NCBI GenBank assembly: GCA_014871385.1
Contig: CM026426.1
Location: 29,687,452 to 29,751,451 of the forward strand
Source: Ceratodon purpureus
Taxonomy: Eukaryota; Streptophyta; Bryopsida; Pseudoditrichales; Ditrichaceae
Length of the DNA stretch: 64,000 nucleotides
Direction of reading: 5' to 3'
Shown: positions 12,982 to 24,116 of the stretch, one piece after another
Numbering within the stretch: position 1 is the first letter of the stretch
Layout: each line of letters starts with the position of its first letter
Notes under the pieces: model-generated
What the model was told of the DNA's origin: nothing
Seen by the model: only the letters and a program-made list of their open reading frames with translations
Database searches by the model: none
Made by a program: the position numbers and the translations under genes

Positions 12982-15196
12982 CCTTCTCTACACCAATGGC
13001 AGACAAGGATTTCTCAGTTCTCTCTATGGCTTCGGTCTTTCTATGATCGTCCTGCATATTCCATATAAATTGCATATGCAGATGAAGAATTTTTTCTGTA
13101 ATTCTCACTAGTGCATGTAACGTGCAAATGTGTGTCCTTGACAAAGGAATTGGTAAAATTGGCTTCCAACGCAGATGCGTGCTGACATCACACGGTTCCG
13201 CTGCAATCCTTGGGGCAAATAGTCCACCCTGCCAAGCCCCCTTTCCCCGCCTCCTTGCTTGTCTCTCAGCCTCTGCTGATGTACACGTTACCATGTGCTC
13301 GTGAACCTCTTTGCAGTAAATGCAGTTCATCTTTGATGAAGGGCCGTGCTGGAGGCCATTCATGCACTTAATCGTTTTCATGTCCGCAGACAAGTGCCAT
13401 CCAACTGAAAAGCTACCCCTTCCAGGCACCTCCAATATTTGGCCATCAGTCTGTGCTCTAATAACCTCCGGATATTTGGTTTGTTGGAAAACCCAATCCA
13501 GTATTTCATATGATTCCTTCCCCACCTGGAAGCATCCAACAGGCCTGATTTCCTGCTCCGATTGGACCAAAAAATACCTCTTGTCATCCTTCTGAATTGT
13601 GGAGTCCAACGCTTTGTTCATAAGTGTGAGGCTGACCCGCTCATACTTTGCGCCCTGTATAATCTCCGCTTCATTGAGCTTTAGAACAAAAATCAAAGGA
13701 CCATTGTTGCACTCAGGATGCATCCAGCCAGCAACCACATTAGTACGATAGTAGATGCAACGTGAATTTCGACCTTGGATAATCATCAAAGCCTAGCAAT
13801 ACTATTGGAAAAACGACGATAACTACCTTCCACGGTGATGCCGTAAAACAAGACCATAGAACGCTGCACAACCTCTAGTTCCGCAAAGAGGTTGTTCTTG
13901 CTGTCTAGAATGACCTCCTTTGCTGGCCGCACAACCTTCTTTCCTTGCCGCACCTCTGGGACATGTCGACGACCCTCAATGTTGTAATAGTTTCCTATAA
14001 ATTGCGGAAGATTTTTGTTCATTCGCTTCCTCAATTCTGCCAACTTGTAGGGGGACGGAAGTACAGAACCATGTAATCCTGGAGCCACCATCCCAATCCT
14101 GTTCTTCATAGTCTTGTAAATCCCTGTGTACCCCCTATGCGTCACAGACGATCCATCAACAATGCCAAGCAGAACTTCTTTGGTGAGCACATCCTGGATT
14201 TTCTTAAATACGGATTGTGTGACAGCCATGGTTGCTTGACTCATCTGCGGTTGCTCGGCCAATGCTTTGGCTTCCCCCCGCGAAAGAATACTTGCAATAA
14301 CCGCCGCGGTTTTCTGCTGCAAAGATCCCTCACCCCCCAACCTCTTCTTCTTTCCCAGTTGCCTGTTGCTCTGCTGCACACGATGTAGCACATCTGGTAG
14401 AATTTGATGCCGCAATTGCATTGTCCTACGTTTGAAATACCCAGTACCAACTCCTCAGGTCGGTTATATTCTTCATGACTCTTCCATGAACACGCTGTCG
14501 CAAACCGGCCGGGGTTTCCACGCTCCGCTTGAACTTCTCTTCCAATTTGGAATACCTTGCTCTAGCCACTTCCAATTCTTCTTCCAAGACTATTAATCTC
14601 CCCCGTTGCTCAGTCAGTGTTGCAATAGATACACAATTTTCCGCCAAAGACACCCTCATCTGGGCACACTCACTGTTTAATCTACCGACCTCAACCTCTA
14701 ATTGTTGACGTACTTGCGCATCCAAAGCTGCAGCAGAGGCCATGGCACGAGCCTCGCCCTGTAACTGATCCCGTTGCTGTTGTAACCGGGACAAATCCTG
14801 CTCCCGACGAGACAACTCTCTCTCTAATGCAATAATGCAGTTCTGCAATGCCGATGTAGCCCGCACTTGGTCGACACCACCACACGTCGGTACCATGTCT
14901 CTCAAACGCCAAGTATATTCCAACAGTCCCTCTTCACCGTGGCATATGAACTGCAGCAATTGCTTCAAATCCCTAAACGTTGGTGAAATTTTCGTTGCAG
15001 GGTCCTCGGGATACAGAGCTCCATCTGTCTAGAGATCGATGTGAGTTTCCCCTCTAACTCTCCTACCTACAAAGCTCACTCTACTAGCCTAATCATCTAA
15101 ACGAGTACCTCTTCGGACAAGAGGAAGGTATCTCGCATCCATATGAATTTGAGGAATGTATCCTCCAGTGGTGTTTGTCACGTCTCTAAGGGCCAT
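12982..15196 (-). pseudogene. Transposase-like gene of element B (diverged relative of A)
   Basis: The protein is collinear with that of A1 but much diverged. The start is ATG at 15,196 (MALRDVTNTTGGYIPQ against MAARGVEPSSYRVNAE in A). The coiled-coil part (14,970-14,430) is followed by NLPQFIGNYYNIEGRR and VILDSKNNLFAELEVVQ. The intron lies between a donor near 13,827 and the acceptor before 13,795. Exon 2 has PLIFVLKLNEAEI, WHLSADMKTIKCM, NCIYC and HICTLHALVRITEK. Stops fall near 15,090 and 15,030 and the frame changes near 14,425. Coding homology ends at 12,982 where the CACTA element is inserted, so the C-terminal part must lie beyond the left edge of the window. The decay shows B is older than A1 and A2. 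Confidence 0.65.
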
Positions 15197-15729
15197 GCTG
15201 AAGCAACCTAACTTACTCGGGATCAAATGACCGCGTACACTTTTCAAACTTCACATACTACCAAGTGGACACAGAATACTAGCTCCCGCCACTCCACGCA
15301 TTCTGCCATATCACTCACTCCCGCCCATAATGTCCATGCTGTCAAGAACTCTAAACATTGGCGCCAACCTGAGATGCATTTAACCTTGAATAAAAAAAGA
15401 CCTTGTACATTATGTTGAATTATAAATATGGCCGATGGAGGGACAATGCAATCAAGAGTCAACGCAGCCATTGGAAGTGGCTATGTGCCACATTGAAATC
15501 CCCTTTGTCGTTATTCGCCACGCAGGGCCGAGAGTGAACGCAACGGCACTGCTAGGACATGTAGAGCTCTCAAACACTGAGGGAGACTGCTGCAAGCTAC
15601 CCGGGAGTCAAAATTCAGCACAGGACAGGGTGCCCGGGCCGAAATAACTCAAAATCAAGCTGGCCGCAAAGCCCTTACAGGGCCTTCCAGAGACTCCAAA
15701 GTGCTTCTAATGTGAGATTTTGCTTACAG
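15197..15729. other. Stretch with no recognised gene
   Basis: Between the start of the element-B gene and the first armadillo exon there are only short frames. It could hold the end of element B and upstream exons of the armadillo gene, but neither can be shown. Confidence 0.4.
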
Positions 15730-16211
15730 AATACTGCTGGAGGAGTGTGCAGGGTACCCCGGAAGCATGCGAAGCAGCTGTTGGAGCATTGGTCAATTTA
15801 TCCGCTAAGAACGAAGTTAATAAAGTTTGCACAGCAGCAGCTGGAGCCATTCCATGGTTAATCCGGATGCTTGATCTCATGATCCAGGTACTAGAGCTTT
15901 GTTTCAAAGGATGCTCCAGTCACCACAAATATAATCTAGTTTGTTACTGTTATTGACAAAATTGACAAGTGAAGTCTGAACAGGCAGGAGCAGCAGACGT
16001 GTTAGTAGCAATGGCAGGCCCAGGGACGCCATGGACACAAGAAGCAGCAGCCCGCGCAATACAAAACATCTCCTTCTCACTCCGAGAGGCGTTAGTACAA
16101 GCTGGAGCCATTCAGCAACTGAATGCGCTTTTAGAATACAGCACACCTCGAGCAGCAGATGCAGCTGCTGCAGCCCTGTGGAACTTGACACCAGGCGGAC
16201 CCAAAAAATAA
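15730..16211 (+). pseudogene. Armadillo-repeat protein fragment (two exons)
   Basis: Exon a (15,730-15,887) follows TTACAG and ends at CAG/GTACTA. Exon b (15,984-16,211) follows GAACAG and ends at TAA. The joined frame reads armadillo-type helices: EACEAAVGALVNLSAKNEV, then AGAIPWLIRMLD, then AAARAIQNISFSLREALVQ, AGAIQQLNALLEY and AADAAAAALWNLTP. That is about two to three 42-residue repeats, far fewer than a functional armadillo fold. No start exon was found upstream. It is either the 3' part of a host gene or a broken remnant. It converges on the DprA-like gene, with their ends 256 bp apart. Confidence 0.6.
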
Positions 16212-16466
16212 TAGCGTTGCAGCTAACGAACAAAAGGAACGAGATGCAAATCTCCAGGAACTGGAAAAAAAGAAACAACCAGCAAAGGAGAGCCAAAAAT
16301 GCGAACGCCTGAAAAAAGTGATCATTCCGATTTCATTCAAGAATTGGATCCACGGGTGCATGGGGAAAGAATTGAACATACTCTCTCCTCTTCATGTACA
16401 TGTGCTCAATCGTATATTTGAGCATCAGCTACAGAAGTGCCAACTCAACTACAGACCTACCGTCTG

Positions 16467-17807
16467 TCAATCCAGATAGAAAAGTGTCACAATTTTACGC
16501 ATATTTTTAGCCTCACTGCAAGTCTCCATAAGCAAGTTACTATCGTGAAAGGCAAAACATATAACTTGTTGCACATGGGATAAAATGTCCATGTTGCACA
16601 ACCTGCAAGTCATCCAGACAAAAGGTAAGTACCAGAACCATAAACAACACCAGTAAATAATCAGAGCCATTTAGAAGGAAAAGTACCTGCTAGCTTCGAT
16701 CAACGGCAAGTGGTCATTGTGAGGCCTCTCCACAACATTTTTAACCTGCGAAGCAGATCGACATACTTAGTACTTAAACAACGGTGTAGTTAGACTACCA
16801 CGTGTCACGTTTTCATTGTTCGCAACTAGTAAACAATCTGACGTGGCAGCTATGAACATACCTTAGCTAGCAATTCTTGACTTTCAGGAGGTTGCATCTT
16901 CAAGCTCTGAGGCAAAATCACAGTTAAAAGCTCCGGTTTCTCAGCTCTCAATGCTCCCCTTATAACTGCCGCGTTCGTTCCCGCTGCTCCTGAGGTGTAA
17001 ATGTGGTTTTTCTGCAGATAGAATCCACAGTTTAGAAATGCTAAAAATGGCGAGCCTCATGGATACAATGTACACTTTAGGTCTGAATGTGCTAGCTACT
17101 CACCGTGATAACCATTGCATAGCTAAGAATTTCAATAAGTTGCTGGTGCATGAAGCCCATGTTCCGAGTGCCGAAAAACCCTATAGCTCGAGGTCCGTTC
17201 TGTTGAATAGCTAGAAGTTCCTGCAAAATTAGGAAATGTCAGCTAGAAATAGGTTTTCGAGGAATTGGAACGAAATTCGCATTAGATCTTGACCTAAAAC
17301 GCGTGGCGAGATTAGAATTGACTGCAAGAGGATGAGAAACTGGACCTGCAAGTAATCTAAATCTGGAGTAGATTTATGCTCTGTTTGTACAGTTTGAACG
17401 CCTTGTGTGACAGTTTCGGCTTGTGTGGGAAGCTCGTCGCCGTAAGCATACGCTCGCCACGATTCATCAGGTCTTCTTCTATCGTCAAAAGCGTGCGCCT
17501 CACCATCGCTCGCTTGTGCCCGGCACTCCACATATCCCTATTCAATTGAGGAGAATCAGCTAACAATTCATTTAGCACACCTAGATCAAGAGATTTTGTT
17601 TCAATCTTAAGAGGAATTTGTAATTTGCAATTGAAGAGTTCATACCCGTGGCTGTTGCTGATGTGACCTTGCGCTCCATTTCCCGGCTGAGGCTCGCAGG
17701 TCGCTTCCGACGAGGAAGCGGGACACGGAGGTCGAACAGCAAGGGGCGCAATGCGACTGCGCAGCAGCAAGGACCGGAGGGGGCCTGCACAGCCCCAGCA
17801 AAGGCAT
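16467..17807 (-). CDS. DprA-like Rossmann-fold protein, probably plastid-targeted (host gene)
   Basis: Six exons with canonical GT-AG borders give an uninterrupted frame of about 271 residues: 17,807-17,646, 17,537-17,346, 17,220-17,104, 17,011-16,862, 16,745-16,687 and 16,602-16,467. The core reads IGFFGTRNMGFMHQ, then ILSYAMVIT, YTSGAAGTNAAVIRGALRAE, PELLTVILPQSL, RPHNDHLPL and HVQQVICFAFHDS, and ends IVTLFYLD. From memory this is the conserved plant family annotated as DNA recombination-mediator protein A, whose fold resembles bacterial DprA/Smf. The exact molecular role in plants is not something the sequence shows. The first exon is rich in S, A, R and C with few acidic residues, like a chloroplast transit peptide. 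ATG 17,807 is chosen because it is the only ATG in the frame that joins exon 2. No disabling change was seen. Confidence 0.8.
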
Positions 17808-18603
17808 GGTAGCTTTGAAAAGCTTTGAAAAGCTCCGTAAATGCGTTTGGGAGTGAACGAGGAGGGGCTGTCGAGAAGAGTAGTGTGCTTCCTTCCTCGG
17901 ATTCCTCCCGAAGGGAAACGCTTGAACTATGGAGCTTGTTGCCTGCACAAATGAATGCAACGATGAAGACAGAATGGCCTGAAAACACTGTTCAGATAGA
18001 AACGAGCTGATTCACAACAGGATTCTATTGAACCCTCGCTGCTTCTCACTAATTCGTTACTTGGACTTACTAATCTCCTCGGTGGTAGAACGATTGTTCA
18101 CATGCTCATTCCTTTTTAACCCCTAAAGTCGAAAGGTTGAACTGAGGCTCTTCAATACCTTGTTTCTAAGGTAGTGCTCCCAAAAACCGTTCCATAAGCT
18201 TGACTGTAGGGTCTCCAAAACCGTCCAAGCACATCTGTAAAAATCCGCAGTAAGAAGTGGTTAATTGTAAAACGGACGGTTTATGGTACATTGTTTGTTA
18301 GTTTATGCCGCCACCACAAATGAAAAATTGAATGGCAGTGGACGGAATGACGGTTGCAAGTGGTGCGTAATTAGGTGGAGTAAATGTACAAAAAGTTGCC
18401 GACAAATTGGGTGGATTCTGTAATAAAGAAGATGTGTTTGGCGACTCTTGTGCTTGGATCTTGGATAAGTTGGGAGTTCATTTGCAGACTTGTGTGGTGT
18501 GATTTTTGTGACATTGAGGTTAGTTTTGGTGACGAGTGGGGCAATTTTGAACATGTGAGAGGATAGGTTCAGCATAAGTTTCATAAGGTTTTTGAGAGCA
18601 AAG
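17808..18603. other. Upstream region of the DprA-like gene
   Basis: This is presumably the promoter of the minus-strand host gene, followed by the 5' flank of the pogo element. A short direct repeat (AGCTTTGAAA, twice) lies at about 17,812-17,832. No gene is recognised. Confidence 0.4.
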
Positions 18604-18803
18604 ATGGAGTCAATGGGAGAGGAAAGAGAGGGCTTCATAGGTGATGAAGAGGTGGTGATGGAGACACAAGCAACTATGTGTTCACAGCAAAATACAACAC
18701 ACTATGGCTATGGACAAGGTGAAGAAGAAGAATTGGAGTTTGATGAGCACATGGCACAACTTCAATATGGAGCTAGAACAAGGTACAGAATTTCACAACC
18801 AAT
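18604..18803 (+). pseudogene. Probable N-terminal piece of the pogo transposase
   Basis: The ATG-started frame (MESMGEEREGF) is acidic and runs in frame up to the inverted repeat of A2. If A2 and a 2-bp AT duplication are taken out, the frame passes without a break into the frame at 26,293 that leads to the pogo helix-turn-helix. The segment itself has no recognised domain, so its membership rests on this continuity. Confidence 0.45.
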
Positions 18804-18839
18804 AGGTGCAAAACGGGGTCTGGAAAAGGCCGTGTAAGC
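18804..18839 (+). repeat. Left terminal inverted repeat of A2
   Basis: 36 bases, beginning AGGTGCAAAACGGGGTC and ending GGCCGTGTAAGC, identical to the reverse complement of 26,257-26,292. Confidence 0.8.
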
Positions 18840-19598
18840 TTGCCCTTTCTAGGTGAACTCCCTGCCCAAATGCGGCACTATCGTTGGCAGCGGGTGCCAG
18901 GATCGCTGCCCGCAGAGTTAATAGGGCAACTTAATGGTCTCGGGATGGGGTTGCGGGGCGGGGTCGGTGTGCCTAGTGGCGCCGAGGTGGCTGCCTTGTT
19001 TGGTGAACCACGCCTTCTCGCATTGACTGCCCATGAAGCCTGATTCGAAGGAGAGATGACAGGAGATTGGTGTCAACCGTTTCAAGATTCGAAGTTTGCT
19101 GCCACAACGGGAAGAAGCTATGGAGCTCGGTCGACACTAGGTTGGTCTCCCCACGTGGGAATGGGGTGAATCGAAGTTGGGTGCGTAGAATTTTGGTGTT
19201 GTAGGACCAACGATCCAATTCGTAGGTGAAATTCGAGAGAGTGAAGGGAAATTGTGAGAACTAAACCAGTGAGCATGATTGTACAGATACGCGCTGGCAG
19301 CAGTTACAAATTCGAGCAGCAAGCATTCGAAGGGTGTTCTTGCAACACCTCCTGCCGTGGACTGAAGAGGTTGTGTAAGTGTCAATTTCTCTATGACAAG
19401 TTTGGGTCGTGCATTTGTACATTGCATGCTATTCATTTGATCCTGCAATTTCCTTGAGTGGCTATGGTATAGGGTTTGGTTGTTGTGAACTCTGCGGTTT
19501 TGGGTATATGGCAATCTTAAAAACGATTTTCTGCATACTTCCAGGTCGATCCGGGGCCTTGAGAGCTTGAATCACAACTTCAAAATTCTGGACTCTCG

Positions 19599-21085
19599 AT
19601 GGCAGCACGAGGGGTGGAGCCTTCAAGCTACCGTGTTAATGCTGAGCTTGATGCATGCTATGCACCACTTATTAGGAGAGGTTCATTGAGATCCGAGCAA
19701 CCTTGCCCATCAACATTTCCAGGACGGAGGGCAGCCGGGGATACAAACATTGACTTGTGGGTCGATGGCAGCATTTACCCGGTTGATCCAAAAACAGGGA
19801 GGCCACCTCCATTTAAAACTCCTAAGGATTGCCTAGAATTCATATATCATGGAGAGCGAGGTCTGTACAGATATGCACGCAGATTGTGTCTCGTTGATGG
19901 AAGAGGACCTACACGGCGTGAGTTGAAAATGCAGTGCCTACATGTTGGAAGAAGAACTAGGGAACGTGAGAGACGACCTTGCTGGCAGCAGAGAGAGGCC
20001 TGACCATAACAGGGACATTGAGAATACATGCATGCAATTGCGGATTGAATTGGAGACTATTCGTGGCGAGATGAGCAGCATGGAGAGAAATCATAGAGTG
20101 ATGATGCAGGGCTTGGAGACCGAGGTGCGTCGCTGGCAGCAAGCAAGTGAGCGCCTACCGGAGGGGCCTAGCCCTTTGAAGGACACGCCTATGGGGATGC
20201 GACGTAGGGCTCGACCGCTCAGGGGGATTCATGAGTTGAATCATGGTTCAGGGTGGGCAAAACGCAGAGTGAAGCTCGTTAGGACGCATTTGCAACCTCA
20301 TCTCGTGGATGCTGTCAACGACAACAACCGGGTCAACCATGAGAAGCAGCGACTTCATGGGGATAAAGCCTCCTAAACAGTAACTGCTGTAGCGTTAGCA
20401 AAGATATTGTCTAGGCATGAAGGTCTCACCCTCGCAACTCAGCCATCCATGGAGCATGTTAAGAGAAAGATTGCGAGTAACGTCCTCAAGGCAATTGGAA
20501 AAAGGGTAGGGCCAAGTAATATTCTTGCTGCCTGCGACCAAGCAGGGGTGTCTTATCGCGGCTATGGTGCAATTTACCAAGCCGTGAAGGATCCACTTCG
20601 GGATTTGACCAAGGATGCCAAATCCAACATACTACCTAGTCCCTACCACGTCAGAAGGCTTCGGCAGGAGCTAAATGCGAACTTGCCACAATTCATTGGC
20701 CAGTACTACCACGCTGAGGGAAGGATGGAGCTGCCAGCAGTGTTAAAGAAAACCAAGAAATCCAAGGAGCAGCGAAAGGGGGTGGTCTTAGATGAAAAAA
20801 ACTCGCTATTCACGGACCTTGAGGTGGTCCAGCAGAGCATGGTGATCTTTTATAGCATCTTGGAATCAGGTATGCATCCTTTGCTTATCTTGTTGGCAGC
20901 AACAGTGAATGTCCGTTTGGTGCCAGCAACTGCATTGTGTGTCTTTAACAAAGGAAGGTAATTCGATTGCATTACAGAAACATTCTTACGTGAGGATATT
21001 CTTGCAGAGTTGGAAGGGGCTTCGTTGATATTTGTCCTCAAGCTGGATGAGGCAGAGATTGTGAACGGGATCAAGGAGTTGAATG
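19599..21085 (+). pseudogene. Transposase-like gene of element A, N-terminal part only (copy A2)
   Basis: Exon 1 (19,599-20,869) and the first bases of exon 2 (from 21,008) match A1 almost base for base, including the frame change near 19,933 and the stop at 20,374. One visible residue difference is S for G in VIFYSILES. Homology fades at about 21,085, just after the LKLDEAEIVNG segment. The ADLK, C-x2-C and C/H blocks are therefore missing. It cannot encode an active enzyme. A coiled-coil protein from exon 1 is the most it could give, and even that frame is broken. Confidence 0.65.
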
Positions 21086-21571
21086 GCAGCTGAAGGAAGA
21101 GGGAGGGCGCGGGAAGAAGCTCAGCGGGACTTGAGGATTTTGGGGGTTTCCAAGTCGATATAGGGGTGCGGCGGCGCGAGGCAGGTGCGGGTGGGACAAC
21201 GCCGAAGGACAAGGGTGCACTTAGGGGAGCGCAGCATCGAATTCAGGTAAACATCCCAACTGCCCTGAATTTTTTATGAAACATGTGTGCGCTGCTCGTA
21301 GAGTCAGTTGCCGAAGAAGCCTTCAGCCTAGGAGTCTGCAAGCCCTGAGCATAGCGTAGCACGTGGGAGTCCCAATCTGTAGGTGTGTCTCTTCAAAAAA
21401 TTCCACTTAGTGTATGCAAGAAGCCAAGCTCATTGTGTTGCTACGGTTCTTGTTGTCATCTACTATTGTAAGCATTTCCCGCGTCTATATTCTACTTAAT
21501 CTACTTAGGAGTTAGAGAGTTTCGGTATTGAGTATATTGTGTCACCACTAATTCGGTGTTGTGTTGCAGCC

Positions 21572-23470
21572 ATGGTTGCTGGCAGCAAGGACGACGGTGT
21601 TCTCACGCAGTCGGACCTCCCTTTCGACCTGAAGGCTTTGCCGCAGGATGTGGCGGACAAGGTCGTGGTGATTGCGCCCTTTCTTCTTGGTAGGAAGAGC
21701 ACAAACTACGACGTTGATTCCTTCCACCGTGCACTTGGCCTCTGCAAGAAAGGCATATCCTTCACCGAGCTCAGGAGTGACAAGGTATGCAAGAAATCCT
21801 TGTTCATTAAGAGTTGGCCGGAACGACATGGAGGGCGCCACCACATTGCTGACTGCATTGACAACCAGGCTATCGAGGCTTACACACTCCAGCATGCGAA
21901 GGTGTATGGAGGTGAAGGCCCTGACAACGGGACATTTGGTACCTCCTTCCTTTGAGGCTGTCATCTTACCTTCGAGTTGGGCGAAGACGTGAACTGGGCA
22001 GAGAAAGCCGCGACCTTGTAGAAGGCACGTGATAAGAGAGATGCCCGCAATCCTCTCAAGCTCACACCCCCAGCCTTCAGAGAGCAGATCGAGGCCCTCA
22101 TCGATGTGCTTGCTGGCCACATTGACGATAGACCCTCTGCTAGCAACACATCCTTGGCCATTGAGGGAGTTGGCATTGAACCTAGCCACGGGGTCCTTGT
22201 TACGGGGAGCAGCAGCAAGGGAGCGCCTGCAGCAGAGGGAGCTCGGGGTCGCACTCGAAGCTAGCTCAGGTCGAAGGCGCCCTTGATCACTGAGGAGGAG
22301 AGCGTGCCCAAGTCTTCACTTGCTGGCAGCAAGGATGAAGACCGACCCAGCACGGATCCGAAGGCGAAGCTGGACCAGGCCAGGGCCAAGAAGGCGAGAT
22401 TTCAGGCCGACCTCACGAAGAAGGAGGCTCAGAGGGAGTTGTTTCTTGGAGATATCAAGAACCAGAAGACCTTTATGCAGGAGAAGGAGGATGAGGAGGG
22501 CCGGTTCTATGAGAAGATTGCTGCCAGCAAGCTAGCCGGGGCTGCTGGCAACACGGCAGAGAAGAAGCGATTGGATGCTCTGGCCCGTGTCGGTGGTGAT
22601 CAGATGGCCAATGCGAGCAAGGCTGCCGAAGAAGCCCAGCTTCGCATTGACTACAAGGAGAAGCAGCTCGAGGCATTGAAGGGGGACATAGAGAGGTGCA
22701 AGGCCGAGATTGGTGCTCTTAGCGTGGAGATCATGACCCTGGAGCTGGCAGCGGCATTCATTCGCCCGAAGAGTGTGCTCCCACACCTGCCATCCGAGTT
22801 TCGAGCCCTCTCCATTCAGGTTTCCGACCCTTGCCCCTTCTATGCGCGATACTTTGTTGACGCCGCTTGTGTACCCTTGAACTGCGGCTGCTTGGCACAC
22901 CCACATTGCATGTTTGAGGTTGTCTTCTCCCTTGACGCCAAGTGTAGCCGTTGCTGCCGCTCCTTGAGTAGGGGGTGGCTTGGGCAATGGGGATTTCCAC
23001 TGCATGAGTCGGCTCAAGCGGAGCTCTAGCACCTCCAGGAGGTTCTCAAGTCCGAGGTGGGAGCACCAGACCTCCAGAGCCCTGTTGCTAGCAGCAAGAG
23101 GGCCGCTGAGCGCTCTTCTCCTCCTTTGGGGGAGGAAAACCAAGTCAAGGAGAAGACTCGCTTTCAAGAGGAGTTGGAGGCTTCGGGTCCGCTTGTCATC
23201 GCCAAGATCTCCGCTCAGCCCCTGGTATTCGCGGCCTTGCTGCCAGCAGATGGAGGGGATGGCGATGGTGTTGCGAGCACCAAGAAGTCAGATGACTTGA
23301 GCTTCCAGCGGGGGACACAAGCCCCTCCACGCCAGGAGGCCGAGGACACAGCCACTCAAAGTGGTGGACTCAGCTCCAGTACCACCAGGTACGCGGGGAC
23401 ATCTCAAGACCCGGCTAGAGCTGCCCTGGAGAAGCTGGTTGATGCCATCGCGAGCTCAGTAGAGGCTTAG
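21572..23470 (+). pseudogene. Coiled-coil protein with C-terminal Cys/His cluster (cargo of A2)
   Basis: The frame opens at ATG 21,572 (MVAGSKDDGVLTQSDLP), with a globular part to about 21,955 (VIAPFLLGRKSTNYD). After a messy stretch, a long charged coiled coil runs from about 22,283 to 22,750 (KKARFQADLTKKEAQREL and onward). Then comes a Cys/His cluster, CGCLAHPHC followed by CSRCC (22,880-22,960). The tail to 23,470 is Ser/Pro-rich. A globular head, a coiled coil and a C-terminal zinc-like cluster are also the plan of the genes at 45.1-47.5 and 58.9-62.1 kb. Function is not recognised. The frame shifts at least once (about 21,955-22,283). GCTGGCAGCAA motifs recur inside the coding part. Confidence 0.45.
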
Positions 23471-24116
23471 AGTCTGTTGTTTTTATTTGGTTGATAGTGC
23501 CATAGCAGATTAGTATTAGTGGCATTTACTTTGTGCCACATTGCATTTGCTGCCCTGATTTTTGACTCTATGTTCGCAGCTGCGGTGCCAGCAAGTAGTT
23601 GCTGGCAGCAGTGTGTAAGTAGTTCCGATTGGGGGGGGAGGGGGGGGGGGGGTTGGGGTCAGACTTTAAAAAAACCGAACCTCATTTTTTTTCGACACTT
23701 ATAATGAATGTTATCCTCTTTTATTTCTATCTTGTACATGTGGCTGCCACATTGGTCGTGATGGTATGGAAGTCGCCTTGGTCGTGAACCCTAATGTGTG
23801 CTGACAGCAACATGTTCTAGAAGAAGACTTTCATTCATCAAGGGGGAAGGTTACATGGTTGACCATATATTTAACCATACATGATGTGTCAAGCACAAAG
23901 CATAGTTCCTTACAAGTGTAAATAATCATTCTGGCATTGGTCTAGTGAAACATGGAGTCATCTCAAATACTGTAGGCAGACTTGTGAAGACACTAATAGA
24001 TCACCTTAATGCCGTGGTGAAAACGTTGTTGTCCTACACCTCCACTATCTTGATGGTTTTGGGAACCGCCACCTCACCAAGAAGTACACGCCTCTCATTA
24101 CGTATGTTGATCTACA
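23471..24116. other. Stretch with no recognised gene within A2
   Basis: Contains a G-rich run (about 23,630-23,657), two motif copies near 23,588 and 23,602, and no coding frame of note. Confidence 0.4.

Noticed and set aside
18303-18638. 111-codon minus-strand frame upstream of the pogo piece
   Set aside because: Low-complexity Leu/Ser/His composition, no family resemblance, and antisense to the flank of the pogo gene.
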